Part shown: piece after piece, positions 1 through 9,256 of the stretch
Layout of the letters: each line of letters starts with the position of its first letter
Numbering within the stretch: position 1 is the first letter of the stretch
Translations under genes and position numbers: made by a program
Assembly (NCBI GenBank): GCA_030345135.1
Contig: CP128386.1
Location: forward strand, 1,635,344 to 1,699,343
Origin: Chitinophagaceae bacterium DXS
Lineage (GTDB): Bacteria; Bacteroidota; Bacteroidia; Chitinophagales; Chitinophagaceae
Direction of reading: 5' to 3'
DNA: 64,000 nt
Notes under the pieces: generated by a model
The model's database searches: none
What the model was told of the DNA's origin: nothing
The model's input: only the letters and a program-made list of their open reading frames with translations

Positions 1-150
1 GTACTTCGTACTTCGTAATTCGTACTTTCCACATCGTACACCTCACATCTAACATCGTACATCTCCACATCCGGCTTCCGTACTTCGTACTTCGTAATTC
101 GTACTTTCCACATCGTACATCGTACATCATACATCGTACATCTTACACCT
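1..150. repeat. degenerate GTACTTCGTA / CATCGTACA repeat cluster
   Basis: This spacer downstream of susD is built almost wholly from variants of two short units, GTACTTCGTA and CATCGTACA, alternating irregularly. Relatives of the same unit family recur near 44480-44545 and, in the opposite orientation, near 46410-46460. No coding potential is seen. It may continue left of the window. Confidence 0.75.
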
Positions 151-160
151 AACTTTCCCC

Positions 161-1747
161 TCACCATCCCGCATTCTGCGTCAAATTCCCGTTCTGGTCT
201 CTTTCTGTTTGCGGAACAGGCCAGAGATAATGCTTGGATGCATCGAACAACCTGTTAACCGCAACCTGCACGACTTTTGTAGCGCCGCTGTTGTCTTTAT
301 AGGTTATTCCGTAAACAGGTCCGGGAACCACTGTTGCCGCTGTTTTCCACCTTCGGATATCCTGCAGATGCAGCCCTTCGAAAGCCAGCTCAATTGTACG
401 TTCCTGTCGCACCGCTGCACGAAGCTGATCCCTCGTCAAATTGTTTGAAACAGATGGCAATATAACATCAGATCTTGTATTTCGAACAGCATTAATGGCA
501 TCATATACCGATTGATCTATCGTATTTGCCTCAATTTTGGCTTCTGCATAAGTGAGCAGCACTTCAGCATAACGCAACAGGATAATGTTAATACCATTGT
601 TAGAAGGATTTGCGTAATCCTCTTTATTGACATATTTTTTAATATTAAAACCTGTTGTTGACGCTATGTAGGTGTTACCCACTGCATCCGGTGTACCACT
701 GTTTGGGGCAGGATGAAATATAGACCCGTCAGGCAATGTATCTCCATCAAGAAAAACGGAAAAACCAAGTCTCGGATCCCTGTTTGCATAGGGATTATCC
801 GGATCATAACCGCTGGAAGGATCTGTAATATTTACACCCTGTGCTGTTTGATACTGGTCAACCGCTGCTTTTGTGGGCACATACGTGCTTTGACTGCTCT
901 TCTGACTGTACGGTGCCAGCAAATTAAATACGCCGTTTGAATACGTTGAAGTAATAAACTGCTTATCAAGAATCACCTCGCTATTGTTTTCCGCAGCATA
1001 AGAAAACAGTTTGCCATAAGTGGGATAAAGCTTGTACACATTTAAGTCAATTACCGCTTTTGCAGTAGTTGCAGCAGCCTCATAGCGGCCGGCATACAGA
1101 TCTGCTCTTGCTTTCAGTGCCAATGCTGCACCGCGTGTAATGCGTCCGACATTATTTCCTGAATAAGATAACGGCAGTGTATTGACTATGTCTGACAATT
1201 CTGCGTCAATAAAGTCATAGATTGTTGCAACCGGCTCTCTTTTCAACTGCCTTGCATCGTCGATGGACAAACTGGAAGTAACCAGGGGCACATCCCCATA
1301 CAGGCTGGCTAATTTTACATACTGGTAAGCCCGCAGAAACCTCGCCTCTGCTTTGTAGCGTTTAAAGGTTGTGCTATCAGTGACTGTGGTGATCTTGCCA
1401 ACATTATCCAGGAAATAATTCGCCGCAGCAATACCAGTGTATGCGTTGCTCCACTCACTATAAATTTTGGAACTTGTTGCATCGTATGTACCAAGCTCTA
1501 TAAATGCATCTACGGCAAAAGGCTGGTTAACATGCGCAAGATCTGTAAACGCATCCCATGCAAAAATGTTGGTACCATCAAGATCGCGATACAAGGAATT
1601 TACGGCCACTTCGGCATCAGATTGTGTCTTCCAGAAAACGTTTTCTGAAAGCCTGTCGTTGGGAACGGTATCGAGCAGGTCTTTTGAGCAGGAGAATAAT
1701 CCCACTGACAGCAATAAGACCAAATATTTTTTATAGTTATTTTTCAT
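161..1747 (-). CDS. SusD/RagB-family outer-membrane nutrient-binding lipoprotein
   Basis: This is the surface lipoprotein that caps a SusC-type TonB-dependent channel and captures its ligand, usually a glycan or peptide. The start at the second methionine (MKNNYKK) gives a lysine-rich n-region, a hydrophobic stretch and the lipobox LFSC, with the lipidated cysteine near residue 20. An acidic/serine stretch (SKDLLDT) follows. The TPR-like SusD N-domain fills the first half. The C-terminus has the family's 'DIRRWK' (about residue 470) and 'LWPVPQTE...NAGW' ending. Length, about 528 residues, is typical. It lies 30 nt after the susC stop and is surely co-transcribed. No polysaccharide-degrading enzyme is adjacent inside the window, so the substrate cannot be named. 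An upstream ATG at 1756 is possible but less likely. Confidence 0.93.
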   Translation of the reverse strand: MKNNYKKYLVLLLSVGLFSCSKDLLDTVPNDRLSENVFWKTQSDAEVAVNSLYRDLDGTNIFAWDAFTDLAHVNQPFAVDAFIELGTYDATSSKIYSEWSNAYTGIAAANYFLDNVGKITTVTDSTTFKRYKAEARFLRAYQYVKLASLYGDVPLVTSSLSIDDARQLKREPVATIYDFIDAELSDIVNTLPLSYSGNNVGRITRGAALALKARADLYAGRYEAAATTAKAVIDLNVYKLYPTYGKLFSYAAENNSEVILDKQFITSTYSNGVFNLLAPYSQKSSQSTYVPTKAAVDQYQTAQGVNITDPSSGYDPDNPYANRDPRLGFSVFLDGDTLPDGSIFHPAPNSGTPDAVGNTYIASTTGFNIKKYVNKEDYANPSNNGINIILLRYAEVLLTYAEAKIEANTIDQSVYDAINAVRNTRSDVILPSVSNNLTRDQLRAAVRQERTIELAFEGLHLQDIRRWKTAATVVPGPVYGITYKDNSGATKVVQVAVNRLFDASKHYLWPVPQTERDQNGNLTQNAGW

Positions 1748-1777
1748 ATAATTCAAAGTTTCAGCTACTGCTTTCCA

Positions 1778-4700
1778 TTAAAATTGAAGGTTAACGCCAA
1801 ATGTGTATAAACCTGTTTGCGGATAGTAAACCGCTCTTCCTGAAGGTGTTTCAGGATCAAGGTGCCATTCATTCAGTTTGGAAATGGTAAACACATTGGT
1901 TGCGGAAACATAAAAACGTAATCTTTGTACATGAATATTTCTGAGCACTGATGCCGGAATATTGTAAGCCAGTTGTATGTTTTTCAGACGCAGGTAATCA
2001 CCTCTGTAAACGAGTCTGTCTGAAGTAGCCACATTTCTCAGATCATATTTCACGGGACGTGGAAAACGTGCGTTGGTATTCTGGGAAGTCCAATAATTAT
2101 TGGCATAGATCTCATCTGTAAATCCTTCCTGGTTACCCATTTCGGCCAGCGCACCTGAAAGGCGGGTATCAACTTTTGCCGCACCCTGGAACAGAATGCT
2201 TAACTCAAAATTCTTGTAAGAAAAATTACCGTTGAATGCATAAACGTATTTAGGAAATGAATTACCAATAACGGTCATATCATTAGCGTCAATCTTGCCA
2301 TCATTGTTACGATCTACATACTTAACGTCACCCGGCTTTGTGTTAGCAGCATAGGTGGCCTTGTACTTGGTGATTTCATCCTGCGATTGAAACAGGCCGT
2401 CTGTCTGATATCCCCACAATGTATTTATGGGTAAGCCTTTAGCAATAATGTACCTGGGATCAATATCAGAACCGGTGATGTATGGTCCCGTGCCTTTTAA
2501 ATCAAGTACTTTGTTCTCGTTTATGCTCAGGTTAGCACCTACAGAATACCTGAAGTCACTGCCCCTGCCGCCACCGTTATAGTTGGCACTGAACTCCCAT
2601 CCCTTGTTTTCAACAGAACCTGCATTTTGGTATGGAGCAATCAGGCCCACAGTTGCCGGGATGTTCAGGTTAAGCAAAATATCGTTGGTCACTTTGCGAT
2701 AATAGTCCACCGTCAGGTTCAATCTTTTGTCAAATGCTGCCGCATCCACACCGATATCCAATTGTGTGGTAGACTCCCAGCCCAGGTTCTTGTTGGCCAG
2801 TGTTGTTTGCCTGTAACCATTCACAGCCTGGCCGCCGAAGTCGTAGCCTGCAAGGGATAGCGACGCATAATAGCTATACAGGTCCACTGACTGGTTACCA
2901 GTTTTTCCGTATGAACCTCTCAGTTTTAAATCCTGCACAACAGGTTTAATCTGGTCCCAGAAATTTTCTTCTGATAATACCCAACCTGCAGAAAATGATG
3001 GGAAGAAGCCATATTGTTTATCGCCCGTAAATTTGGACGACCCATCATAACGACCATTTACTTCTAACAGGTATTTTCCGGCGTAATCATAGTTCAGCCT
3101 GCCGAACCAGGAACGTAATGCATACTGAGCGTCGTTACCACTGTTGCTTTTCGTTGCGTCGTTAGCACCCTGTCCGATAGACTGAATATCATTATTGTAA
3201 AATCTCTCCCTGTAAGCTGTAAGAAACGTTTGCACGTTATCAATCTGTGAATAACCGGCGAGTACTTTTCCATGATGTTTGCCAAATGATTTCTGATAAG
3301 TCAGCAAATTATTCCATGTGTATTCACGAAGATTATTACGTGTTTCCGTTAATGTATTGTTGGGCATTGTCTTTACAATTCCTGTAATAGAGTCTTTATT
3401 GGTATAAGAATTTGCGAAGGCCTTGCCTTGTGTAAAGTAAGCACGTGCAGAAAGGAAGGATGAGAACGAAAGGCCTTTGATTATTTCCCAATTGCCTTGT
3501 ACTGCACCTGTAAAATAATCATTGCGCGTTTTGGTAAGTCCGCCAATTTCATCAAACATCATGGGGTTGTTACCCTGCGTGCTTAAACCATATGTACCGT
3601 TCGGATATTTTGGAACGGCCCACATAGAACCGTGGAAAAAGTTATTGATCGGATCAACGGTGGGCACCTCTGTGTAGTTATACCGGTAGTCAATATTTGC
3701 ATTAAACGTAAGTGTTTTTGATGCGGTGTAATCTGTATTCAGCCTGATCTCCGCAATTTTATTACCATAGTTTTTAATAATGCCCTGCTGATCCTGGTAG
3801 CGAAGACTTAATCTTGAACGAAGGTTATCACCGCCTCCACTGATCGCAACGGATTGGTTTGTTTGCGGAGCTGTTCTTAACATGGTTTCAAACCATGTGT
3901 TGGGCAGCGGATATTTATAGCGATCGGTTGCATTTACCCATACAGCAATGCTGGAGTCTGTAAATTTTGCAGGAATGGGAAGACCTGCATTCCCATAAGC
4001 AACTTGCTGTTCCTTCATGTAATCCTCAATGCCCATTTGTACAGGTTTATTGATGGCCCGTTGCAACGCATAATAACCATCATAGCTTATCTGCGCAGCT
4101 CCTTTTCTTGCCGCTTTTGTAGTAACAAGTACCACACCGTTAGTAGCGCGTGAACCATAGATGGCGGTTGATGCAGCATCTTTTAATACGGTGATTGTTT
4201 CAATATCGTTTGGGTTAAGATCCTCCATGCGTTGTTCGGAACCATCTACTATCACCAACGCATCATTCTTACTCAGGTCGAATCCGCTGGTACTGCTGCT
4301 GTTTGTGTTAAATGTGGTTATACCACGAACACGAATGGTGGTTGATGATTTTCCAGGAGCGCCTCCGAGATCAAGCACTGTAACGCCCGGCAACTGGCCT
4401 TGCAACGATTGCTGTACGTTTGATACCGGCCGCTTTGCAAGCTCTGCGCCGCCAACCTGCGCCACTGAATTGGTGAGCGTGATCTTTTTCTGCGTACCGT
4501 AAGCTACTACCACTACATCTGTAAGGTTTTGCTCGGATGCAGTTAAGTCAATATTTAATGCTGAGCCATTTGCTGTAATTTCTGTAGGGCCGAATCCTAC
4601 ATGGCTAAACTGCAGTTTGAAAGGAAAAGATTGATTTGTCCTTAACACAAATTGTCCCTTTGAATTTGTGGTTGTTTGTACTGTTGTGCCCTTAATGCGG

Positions 4701-4843
4701 ATAGTTACGCCCTCAAGTGGTTCGTGATTTTTACTATCAGTTATCACGCCTTCCTGAACGGAGGTTGTTGTTGTTTCCTGGGCATGCAGGAATGCCTGTA
4801 AAAACAACAGGCAAAACAAGGAAAGCCAGATTTTAGATTTCAT
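1778..4843 (-). CDS. SusC/RagA-family TonB-linked outer-membrane channel
   Basis: This is a TonB-dependent outer-membrane transporter that imports the ligand held by its SusD partner. A signal peptide (MKSKIWLSLFCLLFLQ, cleavage after HAQ near residue 22) is followed by a CarboxypepD_reg-like beta-sandwich (about 30-105, 'PLEGVTIRIKGTT'). The TonB-box-like stretch 'DVVVVAYGTQ' lies near 110. The plug domain contains 'LQGQLPGVTV' and 'SRATNGVVLVTT'. The 22-strand barrel then runs to the terminal 'FGVNLQF'. At 1021 residues it is full length. It is the first gene of the susC-susD pair. The 690-nt spacer upstream carries two palindromes but no adjacent sigma/anti-sigma pair or hybrid two-component regulator, so its regulator is elsewhere. 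Confidence 0.95.
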   Translation of the reverse strand: MKSKIWLSLFCLLFLQAFLHAQETTTTSVQEGVITDSKNHEPLEGVTIRIKGTTVQTTTNSKGQFVLRTNQSFPFKLQFSHVGFGPTEITANGSALNIDLTASEQNLTDVVVVAYGTQKKITLTNSVAQVGGAELAKRPVSNVQQSLQGQLPGVTVLDLGGAPGKSSTTIRVRGITTFNTNSSSTSGFDLSKNDALVIVDGSEQRMEDLNPNDIETITVLKDAASTAIYGSRATNGVVLVTTKAARKGAAQISYDGYYALQRAINKPVQMGIEDYMKEQQVAYGNAGLPIPAKFTDSSIAVWVNATDRYKYPLPNTWFETMLRTAPQTNQSVAISGGGDNLRSRLSLRYQDQQGIIKNYGNKIAEIRLNTDYTASKTLTFNANIDYRYNYTEVPTVDPINNFFHGSMWAVPKYPNGTYGLSTQGNNPMMFDEIGGLTKTRNDYFTGAVQGNWEIIKGLSFSSFLSARAYFTQGKAFANSYTNKDSITGIVKTMPNNTLTETRNNLREYTWNNLLTYQKSFGKHHGKVLAGYSQIDNVQTFLTAYRERFYNNDIQSIGQGANDATKSNSGNDAQYALRSWFGRLNYDYAGKYLLEVNGRYDGSSKFTGDKQYGFFPSFSAGWVLSEENFWDQIKPVVQDLKLRGSYGKTGNQSVDLYSYYASLSLAGYDFGGQAVNGYRQTTLANKNLGWESTTQLDIGVDAAAFDKRLNLTVDYYRKVTNDILLNLNIPATVGLIAPYQNAGSVENKGWEFSANYNGGGRGSDFRYSVGANLSINENKVLDLKGTGPYITGSDIDPRYIIAKGLPINTLWGYQTDGLFQSQDEITKYKATYAANTKPGDVKYVDRNNDGKIDANDMTVIGNSFPKYVYAFNGNFSYKNFELSILFQGAAKVDTRLSGALAEMGNQEGFTDEIYANNYWTSQNTNARFPRPVKYDLRNVATSDRLVYRGDYLRLKNIQLAYNIPASVLRNIHVQRLRFYVSATNVFTISKLNEWHLDPETPSGRAVYYPQTGLYTFGVNLQF

Positions 4844-4909
4844 GAGTGGTTAAATTAAATTGATGTTTGCAGGTTTATGCGGCATTTAATACAAAAGCAT
4901 TACACCTCA

Positions 4910-4961
4910 ACACTTTTCAAAGTGTGAGTATTGTTGAAAAAAATATATAAGTGCTTATATA
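4910..4961 (-). promoter_or_regulatory. two palindromes upstream of susC (candidate operators)
   Basis: ACACTTT-TC-AAAGTGT (4910-4925) and TATATAAG-TG-CTTATATA (4944-4961) are both perfect inverted repeats. They lie 67 and 101 nt upstream of the susC start. The second is flanked by A- and T-runs that extend the dyad imperfectly. Operator or attenuator function is inference. The rest of the spacer (4962-5531) is AT-rich and holds only a short GTGTCA triplication near 5170 and no convincing gene. Confidence 0.4.
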
Positions 4962-5531
4962 ATATATTTTTCCCGTAACAGATAATCGTCTGCGGATTAG
5001 CTACTCAGTTATCGTGAAGGTTAATAGTGATCAGTTATATGCCATTCAGTGATAAGTACATTTCAGCGAACCGGGAAAAAGATTTTATCTATCGACAGTT
5101 TAACAACACATACAACAGCATAAGACCGTTGTGGAGATTGCTTTACCTGAAGGCACAAACAGCCTTGCAGTGTCAGTGTCAGTGTCAATTGATTTCAAGT
5201 GGTTCATATTTAAGTTTTGGATGAGATTAAAACCGGGAGAAAATTAAATTCCTACCATTTCTATAGACAAATATATTTTAAATATTTTTTAATGAACAAA
5301 TTTTTTTGAACTGAAAAAAAATAAATCTGGCTTGTGACTCTTGCGCCAATAGGATGTTGAAGTATGAATGCCCCTAAACTCCCACACCTGGAAGTATGTT
5401 GAGATCGGGATAAAAATGGTATTGTATGGAAAGATCGAAGCCTTTATCCCGGATGGATTTTGCACTTTCCATCTTTTTTATATCTTAGAGTTTATAAAGC
5501 TATTATTCGTAAAGAAAGATATTGAGCGACT

Positions 5532-6020
5532 ATGGGACGTGAAGTTTACATTACAAGAAAAAAACAGTGGTTTGACCCGGAATCTGACAAAGACATCCCT
5601 TTGGATGACTGGATGACGTTTGTGAAAAATGATCCTGACATGAGGTTGGACAATGCTACTGAAGTAAAGCTGGAGGACGGCGAAATATTCCGGTATGATA
5701 ATCCGGGAGCTGCAGTGTTTCTCCACAGAAAATGCGGCGAAATGGAGGTTTGCGAAATAACTTTCGAATACATTTCCGGTAATATCCGCGTTGATGAACC
5801 CGACGCTGAAACCATGGAAAAAATTAAGCATATCGCTTTTAAGTTGAATGCGCATGTTCAGTCAGAAACAGAAGCTGAAACAGAAGAAATTGAACTTTCA
5901 CAACCTGAAGAAGTGAAACCTGCTTTCAAGTTTGAGGACATACTGAATCCATTTAAGAAGATAATGAACAAGCTTGAACCTGGTACGGGGACAAATGATA
6001 AGCCACTGGAAACACAATAG
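5532..6020 (+). CDS. uncharacterised acidic protein, 162 aa
   Basis: I do not recognise the family. The protein has no signal peptide or membrane segment, so it is probably cytoplasmic. The first 110 residues look like a compact alpha/beta domain, with 'WFDPESDKDIPLDDWMTF' near residues 13-30 and a strand-rich middle (EVKLEDGEIFRYDNPGAAVF). Residues 110-130 are a glutamate-rich linker. The C-terminus (FKFEDILNPFKKIM) could form an amphipathic helix. It stands alone on the plus strand between two leftward genes and ends just before a short 'gaccgtaaga' repeat. The N-terminal part resembles small domains that bind a partner through an acidic tail, but that is speculation. Confidence 0.7.
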   Translation: MGREVYITRKKQWFDPESDKDIPLDDWMTFVKNDPDMRLDNATEVKLEDGEIFRYDNPGAAVFLHRKCGEMEVCEITFEYISGNIRVDEPDAETMEKIKHIAFKLNAHVQSETEAETEEIELSQPEEVKPAFKFEDILNPFKKIMNKLEPGTGTNDKPLETQ

Positions 6021-6065
6021 AAGACCGTAAGATAGTAAGACCGTAAGAGGGGAATACAGAGAGAC

Positions 6066-7265
6066 TTAGATTTTCAGGCAGTAGATGGTGCCGTCCATGC
6101 TGGTGGTGATGAGAAAATCTTTGTACAATGCAGGTTGGGAAATAATGCCGCCCATGGCAATATAGAGATCGAGAAAATCTTCATTCCTTTTTATAATTCC
6201 ATTAAAAATATCATCACGATAGGTGTCATCTGTTTTAAAATAGATGGAACGGTGGGCGTTGTAGCCGTCTGTGGTAAAATCGTAAAGCAACTTCCCACCG
6301 TTCTTGCCGAGACCATAGAGATGCCCCATCATGGTACCGAAATAGATGACAGTATCCTTTACTACAGCTCCACCGAAGATGTTGTACTTTGCGTCAAACT
6401 TCCATAACACGTCACCATTAAACGGATTTAAAGCGAGAAACAGATGGTCATCTGAAGTTCCTATGTATAAAACAGAATCTGCAATCAACGGAGGTGTGAT
6501 GGCCCAGCCTCTTTTAAAGCGCATGTTCCAGCGGCAATAACCCTTATCCGCATCAAGTGCATAAAAATTAAAGTCACGCCCCCCTGCAAATATATTTCCG
6601 CTGAACGCAGTTGCCGGTCCGTTGAATTCGCCGATCGGGAAATATTGCTGTCCGACAGATTTGAATTTCCAGCTAAGCGTTCCATCCTTTTCGTTCAGTG
6701 CATAGAACCATCCGTCGAAAGAACCGATAAAAATCTTATCAGCATAAATGCAGGGCCGAGTGTGCACGATGTTACCTGTCTTTACTTTCCATGCCAACAT
6801 TCCGGTTTGCGCGTTAACAGCGTAAATACATGAATCGCCGGAGCCAAAGTAAATATTGTTGTTGTGATAAACTGGCGAAGATTGAAAGTAATCTGCAAAA
6901 CTATAGAGTTCATACTTCTTCTCTCCTCCGGTCGTAAATTTCCATTTTATATTTCCGGATTTATCAGCACAATACAGTATGCCGTCGCCACCCAGAAAAT
7001 ATACAGATCCATTGTTGATGCATGGTGTTGAACGGATGTCCCCATTGGTCTTGATCTTCCATTTTATTGCGCCTGTAACAGCATCAATTGCATAAAAATT
7101 ACTGTCCAGACCGCCAAAGTAAACAATGTCATTATCAACAACAGGTGAGCCTATCAATGGCGCAGATGTTTTAAATTTCCAGATAACATTTTCCTGGGCT
7201 GTAAGAAAAAAAATGATGCATTGCAGACAGGCAAGAAGACTAATCTTTTTAATGATGAGTACCAT
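6066..7265 (-). CDS. secreted PQQ-like beta-propeller protein
   Basis: The protein is an exported beta-propeller of the PQQ/Kelch-like WD type (PQQ_2), about 399 residues. It starts with a hydrophobic signal peptide (IIKKISLLACLQCIIFFLTAQ, cleavage near residue 23). At least seven blades are visible through the recurring strand 'G-x-W-K-F/V/I' (ENVIWKFKTS, GAIKWKIKTN, GNIKWKFTTG, GMLAWKVKTG, GTLSWKFKSV, GDVLWKFDAK) followed by '..TPCI/SPVV..VYFGG.D..FYALD'. No catalytic residues or cytochrome motif are present, so it may be a scaffold or binding protein, like BamB, rather than a quinoprotein dehydrogenase. It stands alone with a 450-nt spacer upstream. Confidence 0.85.
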   Translation of the reverse strand: MVLIIKKISLLACLQCIIFFLTAQENVIWKFKTSAPLIGSPVVDNDIVYFGGLDSNFYAIDAVTGAIKWKIKTNGDIRSTPCINNGSVYFLGGDGILYCADKSGNIKWKFTTGGEKKYELYSFADYFQSSPVYHNNNIYFGSGDSCIYAVNAQTGMLAWKVKTGNIVHTRPCIYADKIFIGSFDGWFYALNEKDGTLSWKFKSVGQQYFPIGEFNGPATAFSGNIFAGGRDFNFYALDADKGYCRWNMRFKRGWAITPPLIADSVLYIGTSDDHLFLALNPFNGDVLWKFDAKYNIFGGAVVKDTVIYFGTMMGHLYGLGKNGGKLLYDFTTDGYNAHRSIYFKTDDTYRDDIFNGIIKRNEDFLDLYIAMGGIISQPALYKDFLITTSMDGTIYCLKI

Positions 7266-7715
7266 ATGCTTTGATGATTGACAGCAATGAACTGCAATAC
7301 TGATATTAAAATAAACAATAGCATTCAGATCAAAAAACCACTCATCAAATAAAACGCGAGAGGGGCATTATTATGTACGCTCCGACAAGGCCTCTCCGTC
7401 AAGTGAGAATAATTTTGCAGGATAATGATAAGGAAACTTTATCATTGGTTTTCATAGGATATTGGTTGAGCCCGTATTTCCATGCGGGCTTCTCTATTGG
7501 AGGATTATAAAAATGCTGAGTCAGAGATTGATCACAAAAGAAAGACGAGTTTTATAAATGCGATTTATTATTAAACAGAGTTACACGGAGTATGCACAAA
7601 GATGCACGGAGGGCTGTTTAGAATTTAAAAACTCTGTGTAACTCTGTGTCTTCTCCTGGCTTCCTCCGTGTAACAATAATTCTACCTAAAAAGGGATTAT
7701 TTCAACCGGAGATTA
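7266..7715. repeat. spacer with inverted 'ACAGAGTTACACGGAG' repeat and hairpins
   Basis: No gene is seen here. Positions 7568-7680 form an imperfect inverted repeat: 'cagagttacacggag' on one side is answered by 'ctctgtgtaactctgtg' and 'ctccgtgtaac' on the other. The same degenerate family recurs at 17197-17310, 35215-35330 and 50255-50450. A hairpin AGCCCG...CGGGCT lies at 7469-7490, and an AATGATAA/TTATCATT hairpin near 7422-7450. The large repeat sits just downstream of the leftward methyltransferase gene and could stop its transcript. Confidence 0.6.
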
Positions 7716-8339
7716 TCAACCTTCTTTTACCCCCACAAATCTTATCACAGATCCTTTACCGTTATGATATAACCCTTCATTCAATTCAATTTCTTTTTCT
7801 TCCAGCTCGATGAATTTATAGTTGGCAAAGTCGGCTTTAACCTCTTCAAGAGAAAAAAGCGAAGCCAGGTCCTTAGGGCCTCCTATTTTTTCATTCTGTT
7901 GTTGATATTCGATATGTTTTTTACTGAACGCTTCGAAAATTACGGTACCGCCTTTGCGAAGATATTTGTTGAGCGCCTTATGATAAGTCGACTTGAGCTC
8001 TGCAGGAAAATGTGCATAGATCAATGCGATTGCATCAAATTGCCCATCATTGTATGGCAACGTTTCCAGCTTACCTACTTTGTAGTCGATCGAAACGTTA
8101 GCTTCTGCCAACAGCAGTGCTTTATTCCTGCCTTCATCACTTATATCAAAAGCTGACACTTCCCAGCCGAGTTTTGCAGCGAATACTGCATTACGGCCCT
8201 CTCCTTCTGCAGGAAATAAAATCTGCCCAACGCTAAGTCTTTCCAGTTGCTCTTTCAAATAATTATTGGGTTCTATGCCGTATGCATATTCCTTCTGACT
8301 AAACCTGTCATTCCATCTTTCGGTCCAATTGTCTGCCAT
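7716..8339 (-). CDS. class I SAM-dependent methyltransferase
   Basis: This is a soluble Rossmann-fold methyltransferase of 207 residues, in the TehB/Methyltransf_25 group. Motif I reads '[16 protein letters not shown]' (about residues 40-56), with the family's GEGRNA loop. The acidic end of strand 2 is 'VSAFDIS' and motif IV is '[12 protein letters not shown]'. The N-terminal '[21 protein letters not shown]' is typical of this subgroup. The usual length is 190-210 aa, so it is intact. It follows the HAD gene after 24 nt, suggesting one transcript. The substrate is unknown; tellurite/thiopurine detoxifying homologs share this architecture. Confidence 0.88.
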   Translation of the reverse strand: MADNWTERWNDRFSQKEYAYGIEPNNYLKEQLERLSVGQILFPAEGEGRNAVFAAKLGWEVSAFDISDEGRNKALLLAEANVSIDYKVGKLETLPYNDGQFDAIALIYAHFPAELKSTYHKALNKYLRKGGTVIFEAFSKKHIEYQQQNEKIGGPKDLASLFSLEEVKADFANYKFIELEEKEIELNEGLYHNGKGSVIRFVGVKEG

Positions 8340-8363
8340 AGTATTGCTATTTTTTGAATATCA

Positions 8364-9014
8364 CTAGTAAATCTTCTGTTGAATCCATGTTGAAAATTCT
8401 TCAACTGAATAAAATATTTCATCAGGCTCAAGTTCTATCAGTTTTTCCGGTTCAGCTGTTTCTGCCCATGCAGCCGCAATAACCGGTATACCAGCCTTTC
8501 TGCTTGCGATGATATCACTGGGTGCATCGCCTACATAGATCACTTCATTCTTTGGCACCCCGTTCCAGTCATCGAGGATGACTTGTATTCCCTCAGCCTT
8601 TCTTGCACCTTTTGGTGAACCGGTCTCAAGCAACTCAAAGTAATGCGTCAATTCAAAGTATCTTAAAGATATATCTGTACTGTATTTGCCCTTTCCCGTC
8701 ACCATGGCAATCCGCACTCCGTTATCTTTTAAAGCGTCCAGCAATTCTTTGATGCCATCAAAAGCTACCGGACACATATCGTGTAGATCCTCATAATAAT
8801 GCAGGTAATCCGTAACGCCTTTATCGTAATGATCAGGTGCCAGCGCCATTATTGTGCCTTCTTCCGATGGTCCAAACGTTGCTATGATCTCGGTATCAGA
8901 AAGTGCGCGCTGTATAAGTGGTTCAACCGATTGTCGAAATGCCTGGATGCATAACGGCAGCGTATTAGCCAATGTTCCGTCGAGGTCAAAAATAACTCCT
9001 CTGATTTTTTTCAT
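8364..9014 (-). CDS. HAD-superfamily hydrolase (phosphoglycolate phosphatase-like)
   Basis: The gene encodes a phosphatase of HAD subfamily I, 216 aa. Motif I is 'FDLDGTLANT' (nucleophile and acid/base aspartates near residues 10 and 12), motif II is 'MVTGKGKYS', and motif IV is 'IYVGDAPSDIIAS', with the paired aspartates that hold magnesium. The helical cap between motifs I and II (residues 18-85) fits the Gph/pyrophosphatase PpaX group. Substrate specificity cannot be read from sequence. It is the first gene of a likely two-gene unit with the methyltransferase downstream. Confidence 0.88.
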   Translation of the reverse strand: MKKIRGVIFDLDGTLANTLPLCIQAFRQSVEPLIQRALSDTEIIATFGPSEEGTIMALAPDHYDKGVTDYLHYYEDLHDMCPVAFDGIKELLDALKDNGVRIAMVTGKGKYSTDISLRYFELTHYFELLETGSPKGARKAEGIQVILDDWNGVPKNEVIYVGDAPSDIIASRKAGIPVIAAAWAETAEPEKLIELEPDEIFYSVEEFSTWIQQKIY

Positions 9015-9189
9015 TGTTGTTGCTTGTTTTTAAATCCAGCATAGGTAAATAACGGTAATGGATTGACGAAGAATATCTCATCCTCAATCCGGGTTGTTGC
9101 AATTTACTTTGAAATTTGCATCTTTCATTGCTGCTTCATTTTTAAGCGGGCAATAAATATTCTTGAGCGTTACAGCATACAGCAACAAA

Positions 9190-9219
9190 AAAACTGCTAC
9201 CGGAATCGATAGCAGTTTT
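9190..9219 (-). terminator. rho-independent terminator after the alpha/beta hydrolase
   Basis: AAAACTGCTA (9190-9199) pairs with TAGCAGTTTT (9210-9219). Leftward transcription then meets a run of Ts (A-run at 9187-9193 on the plus strand). It lies 37 nt past the stop of the hydrolase. Confidence 0.85.
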
Positions 9220-9256
9220 ATCAAAATATCATCAGACTAAATTTCTTCGCGACGTT

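Noticed and set aside
5027-5224. 65-residue plus-strand ORF in the susC upstream spacer
   Set aside because: No family resemblance; its end is a GTGTCA triplet repeat, and the surrounding sequence is AT-rich spacer.
7469-7490. Hairpin AGCCCG...CGGGCT as a possible small RNA terminator
   Set aside because: No promoter or T-tract that would define an RNA gene; kept only as a note on the spacer.
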